Positions 10,366 to 22,385 of a DNA stretch of 64,000 nt are shown in pieces. Numbering within the stretch: position 1 is the stretch's first letter; every line of letters starts with the position of its first letter. The notes beneath the pieces were generated by a model. It saw only the letters and a program-made list of their open reading frames with translations. It searched no databases and had not been told where the DNA came from. The DNA is from Limnanthes douglasii subsp. nivea. Lineage: Eukaryota > Streptophyta > Magnoliopsida > Brassicales > Limnanthaceae. The stretch lies in contig JAUPFV010000001.1 of the NCBI GenBank assembly GCA_036936605.1, forward strand, positions 69,645,910 to 69,709,909, given 5' to 3'. A program made the position numbers and the translations under genes.

Positions 10366-13136
10366 AACAAGAAAAAGAATGGCAAGTGGCGCATGTGTAT
10401 TGACTTTACTGATCTTAATAAAGCATGTCCCAAAGATCCTTATCCCGTTCCCCGGATAGATCAGTTAGTTGACTCTACCTCTGGGAACAAGCTGTTGTAC
10501 TTTATGGATGCATTTTCAGGTTACAATCAGATTCAAATAGATTTGGATGATCAAGACCACACAACGTTTATTACAGACAAAGGACTTCATTGCTACAAAG
10601 TGATGTCGTTTTGATTGAAAAATGATGGGGCCACTTATCAAAGGTTAGTAAATAAAGCCTTTTCTAGTCAAATTTGCAAGAATATGGAAGTATATATAGA
10701 TGATATCATGGTGAAGAGCCTCGAGGAAGATGCACACATATCTGACCTTCAAGAAACTTTTTCTAACTTAGAAGCCCTCAATTTAAAATTAAACCTGACA
10801 AATTTATTTTTGGGGTCCGATCCGGAAAGCGTTTGGGTTATGTTATAAGCAAAAAAAGGATTCAGCCTGATCCAGATAAACTAAATGCTTTGTTGGCTAT
10901 GGATCCTCCTCAAAGCACTAAAGAGGTTCAAAGACTAACCAGACATTTAATTGCGTTGAATAGGTTCATTTCAAGATCATCTGACAATTGTGTTCAATTT
11001 TTCCAAGTATTAAGAAATGCCAAGGATTTTAATTGGTCTCCATAATGTGAACATGTTTTCCTTGAGATCAAGAAGCATTTATCTTCGCCTAAGACGTTGT
11101 TCAAACCTATTCAGGGGAGAAACTTTATATATACTTAGTTGTGTCGGAATATGCAGTAAGTGTTGTGTTAGTAAAAGAAGTGGATAGTTACCCCCGTCGG
11201 GTATATTATATAAGGTAGAAAGATGGTTAGTACTTCTAGGAATATTCGATTATTGTCCGAACATCTTTTCTCTTGAAGAATGTTATCCAAAAGGCTGATA
11301 TATCAAGCAAAATGACCAAATGGTCAGTCGATCTGGGTGATTATGGCATTGATTTTGCACCCCAGACTGCGGTCAAGGCTCAAGTTATAGCTGATGTTTT
11401 ACTGAAAGGCCCTCAGAGAAAAAAGTATACGAATCAATCTAAAAAAGAATAGATAGTCCGAATAGTCGACGGGTCTAGTACCATGGGATGTGGGGCCAAA
11501 ATTCGTTTAACTTCTCCTTATGGTGATACTATATATCAAGCTATATGTTTTGGTTTCAGTGCCTCCAATAATGAGTCTTGATATATGAAGCAACCATATC
11601 TGGTCTAAGATTAGCCCTTATATGTGGGCCAAAGAGAGTCCGATTGATGAATGACTCCCAACTACTAATTCATCATGCTCAGGGACAGCCCAAAGCAAAG
11701 AAGGAACAATTAGAAAAATGTTTGTTGATAATAAGGGAAGTTGTTGGAACCTTTAAGGCTATCCGATATGAACATGTCTAAAGATGGAGAATATTATGGC
11801 TGACTCCCTAGCGACCATAGCCTATTCTGAAGCCTACCCATGAATTTTGATGCAAGAATTCCCCTCAATAGATTAAAAAAAAAAGGTAAAGGGGATGAAG
11901 AAAATATGAGAATATTTGTTGTTCTATGATATTTTTCAGTTTATTTCTAATAGATTTTTTCCTCCGGATAATACCCTGGCTAAGAAGGTTAAGTATAAGG
12001 CTCGCGGGTTCCTATTATTAAGGGAATTTATTTATAAAAAGTATTTCAGCACACCCCTACTGCGTTGCTTAGGATTCGAAGAATCCCAAAATGTTCTTTC
12101 TAAACTACACGATGGAGAAGGCTCTGCACATTGTGGCTATAAGGCATTAAACATGAGAGTCTAGTTAGCAGGGTACTACTGGCCAACAATAATGAAAGAT
12201 GCCAAAGAGATAGTTAAAAGATGTGATCCTTGTCAGAGATATGGGAATGAAATCCATGTGAAGTCTATATCCAAACCCATACCTTTTGATAAATAGGTTT
12301 TGGATTTGGTTGGACTTCTTCCCATGGAATTTGGAAGATATCGAACGATAATAGTGGTAATTGACTATTTTCTAAGTGGATAGAGGCAACACCCATAGTT
12401 GGGATCACTTCTAAGACGGTTATAAAATTTATTCGATCCAACATATGTTGCAGATTTGGAATCCCCCAAAAAATCATTACAGACAATGGGCCACAGTTTA
12501 ATAATAAAGCCATGAAGATGTTTTGCACTTCTAGAGGAATCAAGCACTGTTTTTATTCTCTTTTCCACCTTCAAACTAATGGTTAAGTTGAAGTTCATAA
12601 TTGAACAATCTTGTATGGATTAAAAAAGAATATGGAAGGTGCTCCAGGAAAATGGGCAAGTTATTTACAAGAGGTATTGTGGGTGTACCGAACTACCCCC
12701 CGGACTGCTACACAAGAATCCCATTTTTCCCTCGTTTATGGGATGGATGCAATCACATCCATAGAAGCTACGGTACTATCCTTCATAATCCAAAAATATT
12801 CCGAACATGCAAACTATATGGTAGTTAGGAATCAGTTGAATTTGATTGAAGAGAAAATGGTCAAGGCATATTTAAGAACAACATACTATCAGGGTTTGAT
12901 GAGAAGCAGATTTGCATCCAAGGTTAAAATGAGAGAATTTCAGTTATAAGACAAAGTCTTAAGAAATGTCTTTTTGCATACTAAAGAAAAACAGTTTAGA
13001 AAGGTGGCTCAGAACTGGGAAGGTCCGTATGTGATATGTGAAAGAATCAAACCATGGACATATAGACTTCAGACAAGGTAAGTAGAATTTGAAGCGTCCA
13101 TGGAGCAGTGAACATCTCAGGTTATATTTAGAATAA
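10366..13136 (+). pseudogene. Tat pol: RT, RNase H, integrase (copy C), decayed
   Basis: RT motifs are clear: 'RMCIDFTDLNKACPKDPYPV', 'FMDAFSGYNQIQ' and the catalytic 'VYIDDIMVKS' near 10690. A TGA at 10612-10614 replaces the Gly codon of the usual 'PFGLKN'. Around 11200 the first RNase H part has lost a block, because 'VYYI' is followed at once by sequence just before 'IVRTSF'. The second, archaeal-type RNase H keeps 'VDGSSTMGCGA'. The integrase zinc region reads 'LHDGEGSAHCGYKAL' and '[13 protein letters not shown]', keeping both Cys. The catalytic Asp block 'ITDNGPQFNNKAM' is near 12480. The pol ends 'WSSEHLRLYLE' with TAA at 13134-13136. Many frame breaks make it non-functional. Confidence 0.85.
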
Positions 13137-13186
13137 AACTCTATGGTAAATATTTACCCTCTTATATCTCAGTGTAAATATTATGA

Positions 13187-13240
13187 GGGGCATACTTTTT
13201 CCTACCCTCGTGGCGCGTGGAGGTTGTAATGAGTTGTCTG
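13187..13240 (+). other. Conserved post-pol block, copy C
   Basis: GGGGCATACTTTTTCC, CCCTCGTGGCGCGTGGAGG and TTGTAATGAGTTGTC follow the pol stop by about 50 bases, as in copies A and B. Confidence 0.6.
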
Positions 13241-13686
13241 GTTTTTTTAATCAATGATAACTTATGTCTTCTTCAAAATTCTTGTGAGTAGTATACGGAG
13301 ATCGAATGAATTAAATACTTATTAAACACCATGGCTCTCAAGTGAAGTATCTTTGAGATGACCAGATTTACTAAACACTTAATCAGATTTATTAAACACT
13401 TGTGATCGGATTCATTCAAAATGGAATGTTGTTAAAATGGTTAAACACTTGTTAAACACTTCGAAAGTATTAAAGATCACTTAAATATTAGCCATAAGAA
13501 GAAAAGAGAGTTCATACAAATGAAATATTTAACATGATAACTTGATCGGAATAAATCTAATCCATAGTCTAGAAAATGCTTTGGTCATCCAAGGACTTTG
13601 GTTCATAAAACAAGGATCGAAAAACATAACAAAATTCCTTGGCCATCCAAGGACTTTAGTTCTGAACACAAATTAACATTATGACC
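13241..13686. other. Spacer between pol and antisense gene, copy C
   Basis: No ORF is supported. It is rich in 'TTAAACACTTG' repeats (13320-13465) and has two 'CCAAGGACTTT' words near 13590 and 13650, like the matching spacer of copy A. Confidence 0.5.
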
Positions 13687-16467
13687 TTAGGGATTGTTCC
13701 CTTTGGTTTTTTCATCACCAGCATTTTTTGGGACTTTTAAGTTTATCACTTGAACTTTTACCAGTTCCTTCATCAGAATCATCTCCACTTGAATAACCAT
13801 GCTTATCATCATCCACCATGGTATGGATATGTATCTCTTTGTATGGTACATATTTATAAAAAGGACCAATAGTCCTCTTTAGAAAGGTTTCATGGAATAA
13901 CAAAACCATGTCCAATTTGACCACCCTTATTTCTTTTTTCCAGAGAATCCACCATCCCAACAAGATACTTCTCTATGGCTGCAGCTATCTCCTGAGCCTT
14001 ATGTCCTTTAGGGATTTTTTCTCTTCTTCTTTCACGGAGAAAGTTGTTTTTAGCTTCTTTTTCTCTTCAGTTAAAGAATAAATTGTGTTGGTGCTGGTGG
14101 TGTGTTGCTCGTTTGAGGCTTTGATTTTATTGGAAGAATTGATTTCTAAGGTAGAGTATTTGGTTTGAATCTCCTCTTGAGAATTTTTAGACTGACGCAG
14201 TTCGGCAGCCAAATCCTCTTTCTTTTTTTTAAAGCCTCAATTATGTTCAAATATGTGGTGAGATATGTTGTCAAATTTTGGTTTAATATCGTAAGACTAC
14301 CAATGTTTGCACCTTGCTCCGTGACTTGCCTCTCTAAGTCCACTAATAACATGACAAAACCCAAAACTGCATGTCTTAAGGTGTCATGCTTGCTTGACAC
14401 CTCGAAAGATTCATCATTATAAATAACGACATTGGGAATAGTGGATTGAGGGTAGTATTCAAAATGATCCTTGTCTAAGTCATTGAAGTACATATTGCAA
14501 AACTCGTCCAGATTAACATCTCATTCGTTAGGTGGCTGGTTAACTGTAGGAAGTCTCGGTGAAGAAGGATCATCACGTGCCTCTACTTGCGGAGGAGCAT
14601 CATGTGGCAATGTAAGATTTTCAACTGGAGACTTATATCTGACCCCAGGTTGCTCTTGTTTTTCTTCTTTATTCTTCGGTCATCGCCTTCTTTGAGCCTT
14701 TTATGACCTATTTTCTTAGCCTGGAGGGGTTGATCCGATTCCCAGTTTCCCTGATTGTTGCAGTCATAACCTCCAACAAGGCATAATTTATCCCTTCAGG
14801 ATTCTCAGAACTGACTGCTCCGGGTTTCTGGGAAGGTGGTTTGGTTTCAGACTTCTTCTTCTTCTTCCTCCTGATTTTGTCTAGATGATTAGGAGCTTTA
14901 CTCCGAGCTGGTAGGTATAGCTTGTCATCATTTTCCTTTGTCCTCCTTAGTATAACATCTGCTGGAGGGGGAGTGGTCAGTTTTTCCCAGGTAAGGTCTC
15001 TTCTTCTGGTGGAGTTTGATAGACGGGATCTCAACATGATTCCCGAAGTGAAACATTTGTGGAAACTAAGCCCTTATGTTTTTGTTTCTCATTAATTAAA
15101 TTTGGAAATGGTAGGTTTTCCAGCCTCTAAGTGCTCAGGAAACATCTTTGAAAGCACTGCAAGATAAAAATAATAATCAGTTTGGAACGATAGAGAGCAA
15201 AATAAAAGAATAGAGGAAGTGTTATCGGAGCTCCTCTAATATCTAGTCACTTGACTAGGATTTGTTTGATAGTTGATCTATTTGCCATTCTCCCAGACTC
15301 CACTAATAAACAAAAACTAGGCTCTCCATGGTTTCTCAGCCTCTAGCAGGTCGTTCCCCACCTTGTAGTCATTCCCCACGTTAAAGTGATAGAAGGGGAT
15401 CTGGTGGTTCCTACATAAACCGGCAACAATAGCGAATTGCTCCATGGGCAATGTATTTTTCGATAGCCTGAAAGAGATGATGCTGGCTAGAAGGGTGTAC
15501 CATGCATTCAGACTCAACTGGCTAGGGAAAAGTTTAATCAAATGGAAGTACTGAACTACTTTCGGGTCCAAAGGGAAGAAAAGTCCCCAATTTAGCACCT
15601 CGGTGTATACCACCAGTTCATTGACCTTGCAGTCTAAAAGAGTCTCCGGAGTAACGAGAATCCTAACTTTGATAGACTCTGGAAATCCCCACCGCAGCCA
15701 GATCCGATTTAATTCAGCAGTATGTGATACACACAGTTAATTTTTTGAAGGGCCAACAAATACTTTGCATTTACCTTACCAAGATTGGGACCAACTTTCC
15801 CTTCGAAACACTCTAGACTGATTCGATATTAGGAATTCTTATCTTTGTCCTGGTGGACCGAACTGTTGTGGTATTTTTCGTATTTCCATATGTTTCAGGG
15901 GGTATCCTCCCCACTGTCCTCCATGACCTCCTCCATTATAGTTAATTGTTAACCGGTCAAGTTAGCACTAGTGGCCTCTTTTTCAGCTTGGGTGGCCTCG
16001 TTAGTAAAGGACGTGTTCTCTGGATTTATTGGGGATTGGGTTATAGGTTTTAATGCATCCGAACTGACATTTTTGGATGAAGATGGGCTGCTTTTAAATT
16101 TAGAGATTCGACTAACTCTCTGAGGCGTGGCCTATTCCGTATCTGATCCCATGACTATGAAAGATGATGGCTTCCTAACACTAGAAACATTTTTTCTCTT
16201 AAGAGAAGAATCTAAAGAAGCTTGGACTGAAGGTTCAGATTCTAGAGGAGATAGTATAGGAATAAAAGAGTGTTTTCGCGTTACTAATATTCGAGATGAT
16301 GATGTGCTTTTATCAGACTCTCGAACCGCTGGCCTAACTACTCCACCAGGAGAAATGGGGAGTCTGGCTGCGATCTTTGCTTCATGTCTTGCCCCTTTTC
16401 TTGCTCTCTCTAAATATGATAGGTTCAACCAACCCCCTTTAATCAGAGTTGTTCTAGCGGTGAACAT
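13687..16467 (-). pseudogene. Antisense gene (aORF) of Tat element C, decayed
   Basis: The minus strand starts at ATG 16467 with 'MFTARTTLIKGGWLNLSYLE', near-identical to copy A. Further pieces are 15613-15317 ('LNWGLFFPLDPKVVQYFHLI', 'FPSQLSLNAWYTLLASI'), 15037-14708 ('RRRDLTWEKLTTPPPADVIL'), 14493-14146, 14212-13985 and 13963-13715 ('MVLLFHETFLKRTIG'). They lie in the same order as copies A and B: gypsy-type domain, Lys-rich linker, coiled coil, acidic Ser-rich tail. The acceptor of the conserved intron is kept at 15157 (TTATCTTGCAG) and is followed by 'LSKMFPEHLEAGK', aligned to 'LPKDFNDYLKVGQ' in copy A. The expected donor near 15224 appears mutated (GT to AT). The gene is non-functional and its role unknown. 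Confidence 0.7.
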
Positions 16468-16797
16468 ATAACTTTTTAAAGACAGATAAAAATAAAAAAC
16501 TCACGCTTTTTCTCTCTAGAACAAATTTCTAGTTATGATAAACTAAATAGTAAAACAAGCTTAAATAAAATTAAAACTATTTGAGTGTTTCTTTTGAGGA
16601 AGATGAGACGGTTCAAACAATTATTATAGGCTATTAAATCTACCATAATTGCTTTTTGAAAATACGTACAACTCCCAGGAAGGAAAAACGGTTGAGAGGT
16701 TCAATCAGAACGTGACACATGTCATGTTTTAGTTTTTAACCGTTTGTTTCTCATTTACAAAAAGCAACCCCTTCGGATCCGATCATGGTCTTTCTTT

Positions 16798-16805
16798 CTT
16801 TAAAC
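16798..16805. repeat. 8-bp target duplication (left) of hAT-like element
   Basis: CTTTAAAC, repeated exactly at 17543-17550. Confidence 0.9.
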
Positions 16806-17542
16806 TAGGCATGAGCATTCGGTTCTTCGGTTCGGTTTGGTTCGGTTCTTTCGGTTCTTGGTTCTTTTGGTTCTTCAAAACTAGTACCCATTTAGGAACC
16901 GAATAAAATTCGGTTCGGTTCAGTTTGGTTCTTTTTACTTCTGTTCGGTATGGGTATTTAACTCGGTTCCAATTGGGTATTTTTGGATACTTTAAAAGCT
17001 CTATAATATCAGCAAAATATAAAACTTTTTTTACAAATTAAAACTATAAAATTATGTTAGATCGTAAGAAAAAATAATACTAAATATAAGAAAGATCCAA
17101 AATTAATATATCAAAAGATAATCTTAGTAATATAAAGAAAAATTAGAGATAATATCAAGTTTATTAGATTATATAAAGGTTGATATTTTGTTATTTTGTC
17201 TATACGCATAGTTGTTCGTAAATATGTCGACATTTTGAAATAAATATAGTGTCATTTATTAAAGAGAAAATAATTAGAGGTCAATGATAGAATACAGATG
17301 TAAGAGAATCTAACTTTGGGAAAGAAAATATATTTTCAAATAATTTTAAATATAGGGTTAATACATAGTTCCTAACGGGTACCCACAGTTCTTCGGTTCG
17401 GTTCGGTTCGGAACCAAGAACCGTGGGTAATTAAAAACTGGAAGCATTCGGGTATTACGAAGGAACCAAATATGCTTCGGTTCGGTTCTTTCGGTTCGGT
17501 TCGGTTCAGTTCTTTTGGTTCTGGTTAAAATACCCATGCCTA
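16806..17542. mobile_element. hAT-like non-autonomous transposon (737 bp)
   Basis: The left end is TAGGCATGAGCATTCGG and the right end, read inward on the minus strand, is TAGGCATGGGTA, giving ~12-bp imperfect terminal inverted repeats. An exact 8-bp duplication CTTTAAAC flanks it, as expected for the hAT superfamily. Both subterminal regions are packed with 'GGTTCGG' and 'GGTTCTT' words in the same orientation, so they are direct rather than inverted. An internal hairpin at 17381-17428 starts ACCCAC and ends GTGGGT. The interior is AT-rich with no transposase ORF, so it must rely on an enzyme from elsewhere. Confidence 0.85.
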
Positions 17543-17550
17543 CTTTAAAC
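17543..17550. repeat. 8-bp target duplication (right) of hAT-like element
   Basis: CTTTAAAC, exact copy of 16798-16805. Confidence 0.9.
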
Positions 17551-17627
17551 GTTCAGATCTGATCGACGTCTTTTCACGAGTAAGTTAGCTCTTCCAATAC
17601 ATTTTTGAAAGAAGTAAATGGGCAACT

Positions 17628-17963
17628 GATAGGGTCGGATCTTTTTGGAAGGACACACCTATGAAAACCGGAAGGGCAGTTCGAGGATATCTTGAAATAC
17701 ACAGATTAAGAACAATCTGACCAATCAATACGTGACTCAACTGCTTGCTAATATTGAACTGGATCCAGGGTCCGACCCACAAGGCCCAGGGATCACATAA
17801 TTGGTATTAATTCCCCAACCAACTTCATTTAATAGGTTGGACTTTTTATAAAACAATAAATACAAGTGCACACCTTATTTATCTCACTACTCTCCACCCA
17901 AATTAAATAAGATTCAATTCTCAAACTCCCTGAAATACCCTCACATCACAAATTATCTTCACA
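17628..17963 (+). repeat. Probable degenerate 3' LTR, copy C
   Basis: It starts ACTGATAGGGTCGGA, comparable to ACTGATGAGTCCGGA at the LTR starts of A and D. It holds 'CTCACTACTCTCCACCC' and 'AATACCCTCACATCACA', near 'TTCTCCCTCTACACCC' and 'AATTACCCTCACACG' of copy A. Both limits are uncertain. Confidence 0.45.
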
Positions 17964-18393
17964 GTAACATGCACTAGAGTCTTGTCCAGATTAAAAAATT
18001 TTTATCTTACTCTGATTTGTGGTAGGCTCTTTAAGCGGTATAAGTGTTTGTTGTCAATTGTCTCTAAATGTATTAATTTGATGTAACCATGTCGTCTTAT
18101 TTTAAATTGAGGGGGTCGACCCGATCTCGTTACTAATTTGGATAATTTAATAAAATATAAATGTTAAATGTTCGGTTAGTAAAAGTAAATGGTAAGTATT
18201 TAAACTTAAATGGTAAATAGGTAAAAGTAAGTTGTAATTATTTAACATTAAATGGTAAAAAGATAAAAGTAAAATTAAACTGATAAAAACTTAAGTAGAT
18301 GAGTATTTTGTAGGTGAAATAAATATAAAGTTACCGTATTTATAACAAAAACTGGTGAGTTTGGGTGTCACATGTCACATTCTGATTAACTGG

Positions 18394-18510
18394 CAAGCGC
18401 AGTGACCATATATGCAACATTTGTTAACAAAAGTGATCAGTTTGGAGCATAAATGAAACTTAGTGGTTGTTTCGCAACAAATGACAACTTCTGGTGATTA
18501 ACAAGGGTTT
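18394..18510. mobile_element. Fragment related to the MULE-like foldback element
   Basis: 'GTGACCATATATGCAAC', 'AACAAAAGTGATCA' and the end 'GGTGATTAACAAGG..TTTTTAGCC' resemble the right half of the element at 50170-50437 ('GTGACCACATATGCAAA', 'CAGTGACTAACCAAGG..TTCTTAGCC'). No intact left end or target duplication was found. Confidence 0.45.
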
Positions 18511-18893
18511 TTAGCCTATTATATTTTTTCATGTGCTTATACGCATAGAAATGAGATTACTACACTTTATAATAGACATAATCTTAATACACCTCTTGAA
18601 GATTAAAATTGGATTTATTATGTTTCAATATTGAACTTCTTGAGGTTGTTTAAGGATGCAATACTCCTAACATCCACTTGACCATTTATGGAATTTCTAA
18701 TGTAGTTATGCATATAGATAAATATACGGATAAGATCGTATGTCGTGTCATCGGGCTAAATATGAACAAAAGAATTTATTCAGTAGTTTCATTACATCTC
18801 ATACTATTTGGTGCATTTTTTTTATCCTTTTAAAAAATGATCGGGCTTTGCCTTTTTAGTTACTTATTTTTATAAATCTATACAACATTCTCA

Positions 18894-18894
<1 letters not shown>

Positions 18895-18938
<44 letters not shown>
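18895..18938. repeat. (AT)n microsatellite
   Basis: About 22 TA units. Confidence 0.95.
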
Positions 18939-18939
<1 letters not shown>

Positions 18940-19320
18940 ATGAAGTGTATTTTAGAGAAATTGACGTTGATTTTTATATAATGTATGATGAATATATTAA
19001 TATAACAACTTATCATAATTTTGTTTACCACTTATAAAAATTAACAAAATTATAACAAGTTATAGTATAATCAATCTATAAGACTATAACAGTTATTTTT
19101 ATCATTAGTAAGTAATGATCAAATATAACAACACTTGTTGTACTTATAATCAAACCATCATAATAATTAAAGTATAATAATAAAACTATAATAACCTTAT
19201 ACTAATTTTAAATTATAATATACAATCTATATAATAATTTGTTTATCAACCAACAACAACACTTATACCATATCTTTTACAAAAAATAAATATAATATTA
19301 ATAGTTGTGATAGTCATAAT

Positions 19321-20490
19321 TTGAAAATTGTTAATCTTTACTTTGCAGATTATCTAATGATCTTCTATCACGATGATATCAAATCAACTATTCCTGTTAA
19401 AGAGGGCATAAATTATTATTTTTCTTTCTTTATGAGCTGTAAATTAGCTCGGTTAAAAGCCAGATATTCGTATCTAGTATTAACCTCACTTTTAAAACTG
19501 TCATGGTTAACATCTCTAGTTTCAAAGAGGGTTCTCTTCCTGTGAAATACCTGGGTGTTCCCCTGATCACGATCCGCCTTTCTCATGCTAATTGACGCCT
19601 TCTCTTGCACAAAATAACAGCATGTATTGGTTTAGAGAGTTCTGAATATCTTTCTTATTTGAGTCGCCTCCAGCTCATCAAATCTATTTTTTCGCTCAGA
19701 AAGTTTATTAGTCCTCTATATTCATCATTCCTTCCAGAATTCTTAAAGAACTCTCCCAAATCCTCCGTCGTTACCTTTGGACCTGTCATAGGTTGAAGCT
19801 CTCTGGTGTGAAGGTGTCCTGGGCTACTATTACAGTGCCATTGTCTGAGGGTGGCCTTAGGATCGCAGAGTTAAAAACCTGGAATCAAGGGACCGTCCTT
19901 AAGCACATCTGGTCTATCATTATTAACTTATTTAAGTCTATCTAGAGTGATTGGATAAAAATTGAGAAAATTAAAAACAATAATTTTTGGAATACCCCTT
20001 TTGGCTCCTCTCCTTCCTGACCTGAAAGAAACTTTTATCTCTTAGGCATATGACCAGTAATATTTTAAGGGTGCCTATCGGTAATGGTAAGACAACATCT
20101 TTCTGGTGGCCACCATTTACTATATTTGGGGGGAAAGAAACAACAGAATTTTCGGTCCCCACCGATTTTTGCATATGTTGTCTCTTTTTTGTTCTTTCTT
20201 TGATCTTCGTTTTCGCTTTCAGGGAACCAAGATTGGTTGGCCCCTCCATCTTAATTTAATTTTTTAATGTTTCTCTGCCAAGTTGTTGAACCTCTCAGTT
20301 AGACTCTGCACTTCTCAGTTCATGGCTCGTTGATTTGTCCTGCTGCCCTTGCTTTTTTGTCGACTCTTATTTATTTTCCGTCATGTATTTCCTTTTCTCT
20401 CTGGCTCTAATGTCGTCCATCGAGGAACTTCCTAGGCCTTTGTATGAACATTTATTTTTTAATGCATTCCATTCAACGAAAAAAAAAAAA
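19321..20490 (+). pseudogene. 5'-truncated L1 LINE remnant (RT end and zf-RVT region)
   Basis: The plus strand gives 'LYFADYLMIF' near 19340, where the RT palm motif is normally FADDLM(I/L)F. It continues through other frames as 'VKYLGVPLITIRLSHAN', 'GRLQLIKSIF', 'LKELSQILRRYLW' and 'VSWATITVPLSEGGLRIAEL', the usual order just after the palm of plant L1 ORF2. The segment ends in a 3' UTR and a 12-base A run at 20479-20490, as in a 5'-truncated LINE insertion. It is opposite in strand to the LINE at 4567-9800 and from a different part of ORF2, so it is a separate insertion. Several frameshifts show it is not coding. Confidence 0.75.
20479..20490 (+). other. LINE 3' poly(A) tail
   Basis: Twelve A residues follow CATTCAACG, closing the LINE fragment. 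Confidence 0.7.
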
Positions 20491-20922
20491 TCAACATAAA
20501 AGCAATAATTTGAGCGCATCTCTAATCGAAAATCAACACAGCTGTTTCGATTTACTATAAAACTGCATACATTACATTTTAATCCTTAATCCTAAACTAA
20601 TTACACATGATGGAAAATATAAGTAGAATATAAATATTAGATTAAAAAACAATATATATATATATTAGAAAACAAAATCTTCATACATGCAAACGGTTAC
20701 CTTTTCAATGGGCGATTATGTATTATTTTTTGCCTCACTTATATATGTGGTTCGTTGCACTAAATTTCTACATTTCGGAGAATAGCATAGTCTTTTTGCC
20801 GTAGGTTATATGGTTGTTGTGCAGTTCCGTTTCGGGATGCTAGGATTTCTATAAAAAAATTCTTTTTTATTAGGAATTAACTCGCAACCGTTGCTCAACG
20901 AGTATGCACATGAGAGATAAAC
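20491..20922. other. Spacer and probable SINE tail
   Basis: No gene is supported. The last part (about 20855-20927) joins across the copia insertion to the tRNA-like stretch at 26004-26100 and may be the tail side of a minus-strand SINE. Confidence 0.45.
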
Positions 20923-20927
20923 CATAT
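20923..20927. repeat. Target duplication (left) of copia element
   Basis: CATAT, repeated at 26004-26008. Confidence 0.9.
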
Positions 20928-21240
20928 TGTTAGAATATTCGACTAAATTTGGAAAGCTGGATTCATGGAGTAATAATTGGGGTCAACTATTGACCACTAT
21001 AATTTGGGATTTCACATACTGTCCTTAATCTTCTCCCTATAAATCAGTGTATTAAGTTTCCTTGTATAGGCCTCTAAGTTCTCTATATATTGAGAGCCTT
21101 ATTACCATTTCTAGTGAAACAAGTGCAACTTGTAATGATTTGATTCAATAAAAAATAGTTCAATACAAAAGGGAATTTTCTCTAATAAACACAAAACCCT
21201 AGCCGCAGCCTACGGCTACTTCTCTCTTTGTTTTTTAACA
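20928..21240 (+). repeat. 5' LTR of copia element
   Basis: Begins TGTTAGAATATTCG and ends TTTTTTAACA. It contains a TATA-like CCCTATAAATC near 21030. Confidence 0.95.
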
Positions 21241-21252
21241 TGGCATCAGAGC
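21241..21252 (+). other. Primer binding site (initiator Met tRNA type)
   Basis: TGGCATCAGAGC directly follows the LTR. The canonical plant site is TGGTATCAGAGC, one base different. Confidence 0.85.
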
Positions 21253-21290
21253 ACGTGTGATTCTGGGAATTTTGAACATCCTCAACAAAG

Positions 21291-22385
21291 ATGGCTGGCA
21301 ATGAAGTCGTGGTCAGTCAAATCCCTGATAAATTAACAATGCAGATTGCTGCCATTCTGAGAAATGGTGCCATTCTGAGAAATGGTGCCATTATGAGAAA
21401 TGGTCTCGGAACACAACAACAAACAACTAACCCCGAGAATTTATCCCTAGGGATTAAGCTCGGTGGTGACAACTATTCCCTATGGGCAAACCTAATGAAG
21501 AAAGAAATTGGGGGAAGGGGGAGAGGTTCTCACATTACAGGGGAGTCGACACCTCCATCCAAAACTGACAACACATATCCAAGGTGGGAACAAGATGATC
21601 AATGTGTTTTCACATGGATTATCCAGAATCTTGAATCTAGCTTGGTGAATAATGTCTCGCAATATCCCACTGCAAAAGCCCTCTGGGATGGGTTAGCCAC
21701 CACATACGGTGCTGGTACAGATTCACTACAGGTGTTTGACCTTCATAAGAGGGCTAATTCATTAAGGCAAGGGTCCGATACACTAGAAGACTTATGGAGC
21801 AAACTGAAGAACATCTGGATGTCTATAGATAGGCGAGATCCAAACCTTATGAAAGACCCAGAAGACATTCAGATATACAATAAGAAGACTCAAGAACAAA
21901 GACTCTATTAATTGCTAATGACGATTAATGACAAGTTGGAACCAGTCAAGAGAGATATCCTGAAAAATGATCATCTTCCTTCCGTGGAAACAGCATATGC
22001 GACAATACGAAGGGAAGTGGCCAGGCTTAATATACTAAAATCAAGTTCTTCTGATAGTGACTCGATTCAAATTAGAATGGGTTTGGCTGCTAAAGATTCT
22101 GCAGAGAGGTTTAAATTCCGATCCAAAGAGAAAGAAGATAAATCCAAGTTGTATTGCACTCATTGTGGGATGAAGAAACACACTAAAGAGACATGTTTCC
22201 ATATGGTTGGGTATCCAGAATGGTGGGAGGACGGTCATAAGGAGAAAAATAACCAGCGTTTCAGATCTAATGTCAAACGGGCTTCGTCTACAAGTGGCGG
22301 TGAAGATCCGACTAAAAATGAGCAAGGAAGTGGCACTGGTTTTGGAGGAATGACGGTGAACTCCTATGGAAAAACTTGGAGGTAA
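21291..22385 (+). pseudogene. copia gag, one in-frame stop
   Basis: From ATG 21291 the frame runs to TAA 21909-21911 and continues in the same frame to 22385. The text around the stop, 'QERL-Y-(stop)-LLMTIND', suggests CAA became TAA. The N-terminus has a threefold 'AILRNG' repeat (residues ~24-40). 'LSLGIKLGGDNYSLW' is the usual copia gag start region, where 'L.G.NY..W' is expected. A zinc knuckle 'CTHCGMKKHTKETC' lies near 22155-22200, with C-X2-C-X4-H-X4-C spacing. Gag forms the virus-like particle that packages element RNA. Copia elements normally encode gag-pol in one frame, as here. Confidence 0.9.

Larger units (their letters stand above)
10366..17963 (+). mobile_element. Tat-lineage retrotransposon, 5'-truncated and decayed (copy C)
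   Basis: It starts abruptly inside the reverse transcriptase ('KKKNGKWRMCIDFTDLNKAC'), so LTR, gag and protease are missing. Then come the rest of pol with many stops, the conserved post-pol block, an antisense gene and a probable 3' LTR from 17628. A hAT-like transposon is nested at 16806-17542. Decay is much stronger than in copy B. Confidence 0.8.
17964..19320. other. AT-rich spacer
   Basis: No gene is supported. It holds runs of 'AAATGGTAA' words near 18180-18260, a fragment resembling the MULE foldback (18394-18510), an (AT)n run and low-complexity TATAA-rich sequence at 19000-19260. Confidence 0.6.

Noticed and set aside
16820..17530. Telomere-like or satellite repeat (GGTTCGG words)
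   Set aside because: The words are irregular and bounded by inverted ends and an 8-bp duplication, so this is a transposon.
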